NCBI GenBank assembly: GCA_005881495.1
Contig: VBHI01000175.1
Span: 1 to 6,193 of the forward strand
DNA length: 6,193 nt
Direction of reading: 5' to 3'
DNA from: Chloroflexota bacterium
Lineage (GTDB): Bacteria; Chloroflexota; Ktedonobacteria; Ktedonobacterales; Ktedonobacteraceae
The notes under the pieces were generated by a model. The model worked only from the letters and a program-made list of their open reading frames with translations, did no database searches and was not told where the DNA came from. Of this stretch, positions 1-3,900 are shown piece after piece. How positions within the stretch are numbered: the first letter of the stretch is position 1; each line of letters begins with the position of its first letter. The position numbers and the translations under genes were made by a program.

Positions 1-456
1 CGGGCAGGCTTCCAATAGCTCTGCAAGCAGGGTCGCCGCTGAGATGACGTGTTCAAAGTTGTCCAGGAGCAGGAGCCGGTGCTTGTCGCGCTGGGAGGTC
101 TTGAGCTGTTCCAGCAACGGCTGCGATCCGCTCTCCGTGAGTCCCATGCTGTGAGCGATGGTAGGAATGACGAAGGCAGGATCGCTGATGGGAGCGAGGG
201 AGACAAAGTAAACGCCATCCGCGAAGTCATGCACCAGTTCCCGAGCGACCTCGAGCGCGAGACGCGTCTTGCCTACGCCAGCCGTGCCGGTGAGGGTGAG
301 CAGGCGGACGTCTGGGCGCAAGAGCAAAGCGTGGATCGCCTTCATCTCGTGCTCACGGCCAATAAGCGACATGAGTGAGATGGGGAGGGCATGCGTGACA
401 AGCTGGGCGTTGTCATCTGGAAAGGGCTCCGGAAAGACGATGATGTTGTCCTGCAT
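1..456 (-). CDS. NB-ARC/LuxR-type AAA ATPase regulator, N-terminal part (runs off left edge)
   Basis: Reading the minus strand from the ATG at 456-454 gives 152 codons without a stop to the edge of the window. The product begins MQDNIIVFPEPF. It has an IGRE motif at residues 32-35, a Walker A motif GTAGVGKT at 57-64 and a Walker B region LLLLDNFEH at 128-136 with D132 as the likely metal-coordinating Asp. This order is typical of large bacterial STAND/NB-ARC ATPases, which often end in TPR repeats and sometimes carry a LuxR-type DNA-binding domain. These proteins usually act as cytoplasmic signal-responsive switches. The C-terminal part, which would decide between a transcription factor and another effector, lies outside the window. 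The start is 15 bases after the stop of the recombinase fragment, with a purine-rich AGAGAGAG stretch before it as a modest ribosome binding site. Family assignment is good; the specific role is unknown. Confidence 0.85.
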   Translation of the reverse strand, partial: MQDNIIVFPEPFPDDNAQLVTHALPISLMSLIGREHEMKAIHALLLRPDVRLLTLTGTAGVGKTRLALEVARELVHDFADGVYFVSLAPISDPAFVIPTIAHSMGLTESGSQPLLEQLKTSQRDKHRLLLLDNFEHVISAATLLAELLEACP

Positions 457-471
457 AGGCAGTCTCTCTCT

Positions 472-711
472 TCATGTCCAGGCGATGGTCTCGACAGCCT
501 GTTGCAAATCGTGCCTGGTGCCTTGAATATACAATTTGGTCGTGTCCAATGAATCATGCCCCATGATTTGCGCCACCCGATGGAGTGGGACAGATTCTGC
601 CATCCAATAGCCGAAACGGTGCCGCTGAACCATTTGTAAGTAGGTACGAATTGCCTCAAATTCTTCTGCAAAGGTATAGTAGCAGAAATCGATACAACTC
701 TGCAAGAGCAT
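472..711 (-). pseudogene. Tyrosine recombinase/integrase, C-terminal remnant
   Basis: The 79-codon minus-strand frame from ATG 711 to the stop at 474-472 encodes the end of a phage-integrase-type recombinase. From about residue 28 it reads MVQRHRFGYWMAES, then VPLHRVAQIMGHDSLDTT, then KLYIQ. This matches the family's box II pattern: Arg (R30), the GH histidine (H52) and the tyrosine nucleophile (Y61). The tail DLQQAVETIAW is also typical of the end of these enzymes. The usual His three residues before the box II Arg is Met (M27), and residues 1-27 do not resemble the family. The frame is closed by a stop at 729-727, so the core-binding domain and first catalytic Arg are missing. Full-length enzymes are around 300 residues or more. 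I read this as a decayed integrase, not an active enzyme. A short accessory protein is the less likely alternative. Confidence 0.72.
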
Positions 712-746
712 TTGAGGAAGGATACACTACCAACGCCGAATTAAAC

Positions 747-776
747 TTGACGCTTCGCGTCAAATCATGTTACCAT
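747..776 (+). promoter_or_regulatory. Possible sigma-70-like promoter with a palindrome over the -35 box
   Basis: TTGACG at 747-752 matches five of six -35 consensus bases. TACCAT at 771-776 matches four of six -10 bases, with an 18-base spacer. The -35 box lies inside a perfect palindrome, TTGACGC-TTC-GCGTCAA (747-763), which could be an operator or an RNA hairpin. Predicted initiation falls around 783. This is pattern matching only, and sigma preferences in this lineage are not known to me. Confidence 0.25.
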
Positions 777-779
777 TAG

Positions 780-868
780 CACATGAGTTACGATATCATA
801 GGCCGCATAGATTATACCCTGGCTGGTTGGCACCCAGCGAAATATCGTTCACATGATATCGCCGCATA
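780..868 (+). repeat. Imperfect direct repeat (blocks CACATG, GATATC, GCCGCATA)
   Basis: Copy 1 (780-809) contains CACATG, then GATATC, then GCCGCATA, with short insertions between the blocks. Copy 2 (850-868) has the same three blocks in the same order without insertions; its CACATG and GATATC share one G. Because GATATC is self-complementary, the flanks also form a 9-base inverted repeat (791-799 with 853-861). The conserved order suggests a small duplication. Confidence 0.6.
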
Positions 869-869
869 A
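783..869 (+). CDS. Possible 28-residue leader ORF upstream of the ABC-F gene
   Basis: ATG at 783-785 opens a 28-codon frame that ends at TAA 867-869. The product starts MSYDIIGRIDYTLAGWHP and resembles nothing I know. There is no Shine-Dalgarno before it. However, the candidate promoter at 747-776 would start transcription almost exactly at this ATG, which would make a leaderless message. The stop codon sits inside the 5' arm of the 860-893 hairpin, and the frame spans both copies of the GCCGCATA repeat. That arrangement recalls translation-dependent leader peptides ahead of ABC-F resistance genes. A 28-codon frame can easily occur by chance, so confidence is low. Confidence 0.18.
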   Translation: MSYDIIGRIDYTLAGWHPAKYRSHDIAA

Positions 870-893
870 GCTGGCGCTTTTGCTTATGCGGCG
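860..893 (+). promoter_or_regulatory. 12-bp perfect stem-loop in the ABC-F upstream region
   Basis: CGCCGCATAAGC (860-871) is exactly complementary to GCTTATGCGGCG (882-893), with a 10-base loop. No T-run follows, so it is not a standard intrinsic terminator in either direction. The earlier GCCGCATA at 802-809 could displace the 5' arm by pairing with TATGCGGC at 885-892, giving two mutually exclusive folds. It is placed on the plus strand because the downstream gene is on that strand; the DNA palindrome itself is strandless. Confidence 0.5.
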
Positions 894-920
894 GAAAGTA
901 GCGCCGACCCATTAAATGCG

Positions 921-943
921 CTTACTCGCACCCTCTGAGTAAG
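921..943 (+). repeat. 7-bp inverted repeat/hairpin
   Basis: CTTACTC (921-927) pairs perfectly with GAGTAAG (937-943) around a 9-base loop. It is followed by TATGAT (947-952), a five-of-six match to a -10 box without a good -35. It could be an operator or a second leader hairpin. Nothing in the sequence decides between these. Confidence 0.35.
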
Positions 944-1067
944 TCGTATGATTGCGTTTCGTTCGGGCTACTCTCTTCCTCACTCACGCTTTCGTTTCGC
1001 GCGCTCCTCTTCTCTGCAAGGCATTTGTCGCCACGTTTTGACTTCTTTCCTGATTGTTTTGTGTTAT

Positions 1068-1073
1068 AAGGAG
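1068..1073 (+). promoter_or_regulatory. Ribosome binding site that fixes the ABC-F start
   Basis: AAGGAG lies 10 bases before ATG 1084-1086. The in-frame TTG at 1054 would put this Shine-Dalgarno inside the coding region and has no site of its own, so ATG 1084 is preferred. Confidence 0.8.
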
Positions 1074-1083
1074 ACAAATACCA

Positions 1084-2721
1084 ATGTTACTCGTAAATTT
1101 TTCTAAAGCGAGCAAAGATTACGGCGGGAATCCCGTCTTTAACGAGGTAGACCTGGAGATTATCGAGGGGGAGCGTATTGGGCTGGTGGGGGAGAATGGC
1201 AGCGGCAAATCGACACTGTTCAAACTGATGGCAGGGCTGGATACTCCCAACAGCGGCGTGATCTCGCGCCGGCGCAATCTGACGATTGGCTACCTGGCGC
1301 AGGAAGTAGACCCACGTTTAGACAATAAAACCATTTACCAAACCGTTTCAGAGACATCCACAGAACTGGTTGAACTTCCAGAGATGCTCAGGGAACTGGA
1401 AGCGCAGATGGCAGACCCTGACATCGCCTCAGACCCGGACGAGATGGGCAGGGTGTTGGAAGAGTACGGCAAGGCCCAGGAGCGTTTTGAAGCCCTGGGT
1501 GGCTATACCATTGGGCATCGTGTTGAGACCGTCCTGAACGGCCTGGGGTTTGATCCTTCCGAGCATACACAACTGGTGGGCAGGTTGAGCGGAGGCGAAA
1601 AGAAGCTGGTCAACCTGGCGCGGATTCTGATCGAAATGCCCGACCTGGTCCTGTTAGACGAGCCGGATAACCACCTGGATTTAAACGCCAAGGCCTGGTT
1701 GGAGCAATACATCCAGGGCTATCCCGGTACTGTGCTGATCATCTCGCATGATCGGCACCTGCTGGACCGCGCCGTCAAGAAGATTTTTGAGCTTGAAGAC
1801 GGCGCCATCTCCGAGTACGCTGGCAACTACAGTTTCTACTTTGAGGAACGACGGCAGCGACTTTTAAAGCAGCAGGAAATGTACTCGCTGCAGCAGGCGG
1901 AAATCAAGCGGCTGGAAGCCAGTATGCGCCAGCTTAAGAGCTGGTCTAAAATGAACTCGAAATTTGCTGGCCGGGCGGAGTATATGGCGAAGCGCGTGGA
2001 GAAAGCCAGGGAGGAGGCCGTGAATCGCCCCGTTCTGGACCGTGACAAAATAAAGGTTGACCTGGACGCAGACCGCAGTGGCAAGAAAGTCCTGGAAATC
2101 AAGAGATTGAGCAAGTCCTTTGGTGAGCGAGTGCTCTTTGAGCCTTTTGATTTTACGCTGCTCTACGGGGAGCGCGTGGGTATTGTGGGAGCGAATGGCA
2201 GCGGCAAGACGACGCTGCTCAGAACGATGATGGACCTTATTCCGGCAACGACCGGTACGGTCAAAATCGGAGCCAGTGTTGTCCTGGGCTATTATGCGCA
2301 GGAGCAGGAGACGCTGCCTTTTGAGAGCACGCCCCTGGATTTTGTGCGCCGTTTGAAAAAGATGACAGAGCCGCAAGCAATCAGCTTCTTGCGTGGTCTG
2401 CTCTTCTCCTACGAAGACTTGCGTACGCCCATCCGGCAATTGAGCGGAGGCGAAAAGAGTCGCTTACAAATGGCCAGGCTGATGCTGACCGAGGCAAATT
2501 TCTTGTTGTTGGATGAGCCTACTAACAACCTGGATATTGTCTCAACCGAGGTGCTGGAGGCGGCTTTGCAGGAATTCGAGGGGACCGTTTTGACGGTTTC
2601 GCACGACCGCTACTTCCTGGACAAGATTGTGAACAAGATTATTGCTATTGGGAATGATGGGTGCGTTCGTGTGTATCCAGGCAATTTTTCGTATTACTTT
2701 GAGAAGGAGCGTTTGGCTTGA
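1084..2721 (+). CDS. ABC-F family ATPase (ribosome-associated, two tandem ATP-binding cassettes)
   Basis: The 545-residue product has two ABC cassettes and no membrane segment, as in the ABC-F family. These soluble proteins bind the ribosomal E site and act in translation control or antibiotic protection. Cassette 1 has Walker A GENGSGKST (36-44), signature LSGGE (168-172), Walker B LVLLDEP (188-194) and H-loop H222. Cassette 2 has GANGSGKTT (369-377), LSGGE (453-457), FLLLDEPTNNLD (473-484) and H507. Both catalytic Glu residues (E193, E478) are present. The linker, about 250-325, is charged and helical (RRQRLLKQQEMY, QAEIKRLEASMRQ), as expected for the ABC-F P-site tRNA interaction segment. 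In cassette 1 the usual DEPTNHLD reads DEPDNHLD. The length fits the family, with no obvious long C-terminal extension. The subfamily (EttA-, Uup- or resistance-type) cannot be settled by eye. The gene stands alone, with a structured leader region before it and a strong hairpin at its stop. Confidence 0.95.
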   Translation: MLLVNFSKASKDYGGNPVFNEVDLEIIEGERIGLVGENGSGKSTLFKLMAGLDTPNSGVISRRRNLTIGYLAQEVDPRLDNKTIYQTVSETSTELVELPEMLRELEAQMADPDIASDPDEMGRVLEEYGKAQERFEALGGYTIGHRVETVLNGLGFDPSEHTQLVGRLSGGEKKLVNLARILIEMPDLVLLDEPDNHLDLNAKAWLEQYIQGYPGTVLIISHDRHLLDRAVKKIFELEDGAISEYAGNYSFYFEERRQRLLKQQEMYSLQQAEIKRLEASMRQLKSWSKMNSKFAGRAEYMAKRVEKAREEAVNRPVLDRDKIKVDLDADRSGKKVLEIKRLSKSFGERVLFEPFDFTLLYGERVGIVGANGSGKTTLLRTMMDLIPATTGTVKIGASVVLGYYAQEQETLPFESTPLDFVRRLKKMTEPQAISFLRGLLFSYEDLRTPIRQLSGGEKSRLQMARLMLTEANFLLLDEPTNNLDIVSTEVLEAALQEFEGTVLTVSHDRYFLDKIVNKIIAIGNDGCVRVYPGNFSYYFEKERLA

Positions 2722-2778
2722 GGAAGGGGTTGATGGTGATGGGGGCGGAAAGTCCCTATCATCATCAACCCCTTCCTC
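2720..2778 (+). terminator. 27-bp stem-loop overlapping the ABC-F stop codon
   Basis: Bases 2720-2746 pair with 2752-2778 around a five-base GGAAA loop. Twenty-four pairs are Watson-Crick and three are G-U (2736-2762, 2741-2757, 2745-2753). Outside the stem, pairing could continue to 2713-2785 using more G-U pairs. The stem starts within the TGA stop at 2719-2721. No T-run follows on either strand, so it is not a textbook intrinsic terminator. A transcript-end stabiliser, a Rho-linked end or an RNase III substrate are alternatives. The structure is certain; the terminator role is inferred from position. Confidence 0.55.
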
Positions 2779-2849
2779 GGGTTGACTGACAGCGTATACT
2801 ACGGGAAACAAGCACTTCAATTCTAGCAAACGAAAGAACGAATAGACGC

Positions 2850-3038
2850 ATGAACAGGTTCTTAAATCACCCGCGCTGGCTTTTTATAGCATGTGTCATT
2901 TTTGGGGCGTCGCTCATAGGTATCCTTATCTTCTTTGGTGCAACGGCAACCACACGAGGGCCGATTGAGATGCTTTTAGCGCTGCTCATCGGTGCTTTGG
3001 TACTGTTCTTCAGAGCTTTATCACAACGGTCCAGGTGA
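2850..3038 (+). CDS. Small two-helix membrane protein, function unknown
   Basis: The 62-residue frame starts at ATG 2850 and ends at TGA 3036-3038. After a short basic N-terminus (MNRFLNHPR) come two hydrophobic stretches. The first is about residues 10-30 (WLFIACVIFGASLIGILIFF) and the second about 40-54 (EMLLALLIGALVLFF), followed by a basic tail (RALSQRSR). This predicts a helical hairpin in the cytoplasmic membrane, with both ends probably inside by the positive-inside rule. The Shine-Dalgarno is weak: only a purine-rich GAAAGAACGAA stretch lies upstream. The gene sits 128 bases after the ABC-F gene, behind its terminal hairpin, and so probably has its own promoter. I recognise no family. 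The clear hydrophobic pattern makes a real gene more likely than a chance frame. Confidence 0.6.
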   Translation: MNRFLNHPRWLFIACVIFGASLIGILIFFGATATTRGPIEMLLALLIGALVLFFRALSQRSR

Positions 3039-3088
3039 GTGACGGAGCTGATGGATATCTTGAGTAGAATGTGATACCGAGACGTTTT

Positions 3089-3117
3089 TTGTGAAAGAAA
3101 TGTGACATACCTATGGT
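3089..3117 (+). promoter_or_regulatory. Possible promoter for the receiver-protein gene
   Basis: TTGTGA (3089-3094) and TATGGT (3112-3117) each match four of six consensus bases and are separated by exactly 17 bases. The -10 box overlaps a small palindrome, ATACC-TAT-GGTAT (3107-3119), that could be an operator. The start codon at 3172 would leave a leader of roughly 48 bases. The match is moderate and unsupported by other data. Confidence 0.3.
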
Positions 3118-3171
3118 ATCGTTCATGCGAAAGAACGTGTTGTTTTTCAGTTGAGCGACATGGAGCAGATC

Positions 3172-3528
3172 ATGAGGATATCATTGGTGGGCGACAACAA
3201 AACTATCGTGGACATGTTGAAGCTAGCTTTAGTGCTGGAGGGGTATGAGGTACAAATAATACCGGTTGGAGCATACTGCTTACCTATGCTGGGGCAACTT
3301 CCTCACCTCATTCTTCTCGATGTTTTCCTCCAAATAGAAGATGCGCGAGTCATGTGTCAGCAGTTGAAAAGCCTTGAACACACCAGACATATCCCGGTCA
3401 TCCTGCTATCTGCCCATCTTGATAGATACCGAGCACTCAGAGAGTTTCAGGCCGATGACTTTGTTTCAAAGCCGTTTCATCTCCATGAACTCTTAGAGAG
3501 AATACAAATGCATATGCAAATGATATAG
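3172..3528 (+). CDS. Stand-alone CheY-like response regulator receiver protein
   Basis: The product is 118 residues, about one receiver domain with no output domain. The N-terminal strand MRISLVGDNKT keeps one acidic pocket residue (D8); the position usually occupied by the other Asp/Glu is G7. The phospho-acceptor is D50 at the end of LPHLILLD, the conserved Ser/Thr is S80 (VILLSAH), and the conserved Lys is K100 in VSKPF. Proteins of this type accept phosphate from a histidine kinase or act by protein-protein contact. I chose ATG 3172 because GGAG at 3162-3165 lies six bases before it and the domain then starts normally. TTG 3151 and ATG 3160 are in frame but poorly supported. No kinase is encoded nearby. 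The gene may be first in a unit with the 75-residue protein and the PEP-utilising enzyme. Confidence 0.88.
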   Translation: MRISLVGDNKTIVDMLKLALVLEGYEVQIIPVGAYCLPMLGQLPHLILLDVFLQIEDARVMCQQLKSLEHTRHIPVILLSAHLDRYRALREFQADDFVSKPFHLHELLERIQMHMQMI

Positions 3529-3553
3529 AATAGTCAGTGTCTGATGTTTCTGC

Positions 3554-3597
3554 AGATGTGGATTGAAATCCGTTTATGAGCAAGACTTCCCACATCT
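3554..3597 (+). repeat. 8-bp inverted repeat before the 75-residue gene
   Basis: AGATGTGG (3554-3561) is complementary to CCACATCT (3590-3597) across a 28-base gap, and TTTT covers 3597-3600. It could be a weak terminator or a leader structure. The Shine-Dalgarno of the next gene begins four bases later, which argues against a full terminator. Confidence 0.3.
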
Positions 3598-3615
3598 TTT
3601 GAGAAGGAGAAGATC

Positions 3616-3843
3616 ATGCATAAGCAAAGGGGTTCTCCCTGTGAAGAGTTATTGCAACAGTGGTCGATGAAGCGTGAACTATCGAATTACTACATGACAA
3701 CTTTGCTTCGTCTCAGCCCAGATGATCCCGACGCTCTTCGAAGACGACGTGAACTGAGCAAAAAGGTGTTTGAGGCGCAACTTTCCTATAAACATGTGGA
3801 TGATCAACTGAGGAGCTGCTATAAAGAATATGGCCAGGAGTGA
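3616..3843 (+). CDS. Hypothetical 75-residue helical protein
   Basis: ATG 3616 follows AAGGAG (3604-3609) by six bases, one of the best ribosome binding sites in the window. The product is highly charged and should be mostly helical. Residues 15-33 (QWSMKRELSNYYMTTLLRL) and about 40-70 (ALRRRRELSKKVFEAQLSY onward) could form two amphipathic helices around a SPDDPD turn at 34-39. There is no signal peptide, membrane segment, metal-binding cluster or recognisable DNA-binding motif. It starts 87 bases after the receiver gene and ends 57 bases before the PEP-utilising gene, so co-expression with either is plausible. A small partner or adaptor protein would fit, but no function can be assigned. 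Confidence 0.7.
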   Translation: MHKQRGSPCEELLQQWSMKRELSNYYMTTLLRLSPDDPDALRRRRELSKKVFEAQLSYKHVDDQLRSCYKEYGQE

Positions 3844-3900
3844 GAACGTTGAATGCATTTCATCTATCCAAGGCAATGGACAAAACGAAGAGCAAGCGTG

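Larger units (their letters stand above)
712..1083. other. Gene-poor region with clustered inverted and direct repeats
   Basis: This 372-base stretch separates the minus-strand recombinase remnant from the plus-strand ABC-F gene. No long reading frame with a recognisable product was found on either strand. It does contain a palindrome (747-763), an imperfect direct repeat (780-809 and 850-868), a small hairpin (822-826 with 834-838), a 12-bp perfect hairpin (860-893) and a 7-bp hairpin (921-943). From about 944 to 1060 it is pyrimidine-rich with nothing I recognise. It may be the divergent or leader region of the ABC-F gene, or debris of the element that carried the integrase. Confidence 0.7.

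Noticed and set aside
49..378. A 109-codon plus-strand open frame at the left end
   Set aside because: The opposite strand encodes Walker A and B motifs of an ATPase over the same bases; the plus frame has no family features.
1038..1067. TTGACT (1038-1043) with TGTTAT (1062-1067) as a promoter for the ABC-F gene
   Set aside because: Spacing is acceptable, but transcription would start around 1074, at or after the AAGGAG ribosome binding site at 1068-1073, leaving the message without it.
1864..2439. A 191-codon minus-strand open frame inside the ABC-F gene
   Set aside because: It lies wholly antisense to a clearly conserved protein and shows no family motif.
1585..2458. A 19-base exact repeat at 1585-1603 and 2440-2458
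   Set aside because: Both copies encode the LSGGEK signature of the two ABC cassettes, so the repeat is explained by the protein family.
2782..2800. TTGACT and TATACT after the ABC-F hairpin as a promoter for the 62-residue gene
   Set aside because: The two boxes are only seven bases apart, and no -35-like sequence is found at normal spacing before TATACT, although TATACT alone could still be a -10 box.
2831..3137. CGAAAGAACG repeated at 2831-2840 and 3128-3137, each shortly before a gene
   Set aside because: A 10-base match is expected many times by chance in 6 kb, and it does not extend. The similar position is not enough to call a shared site.
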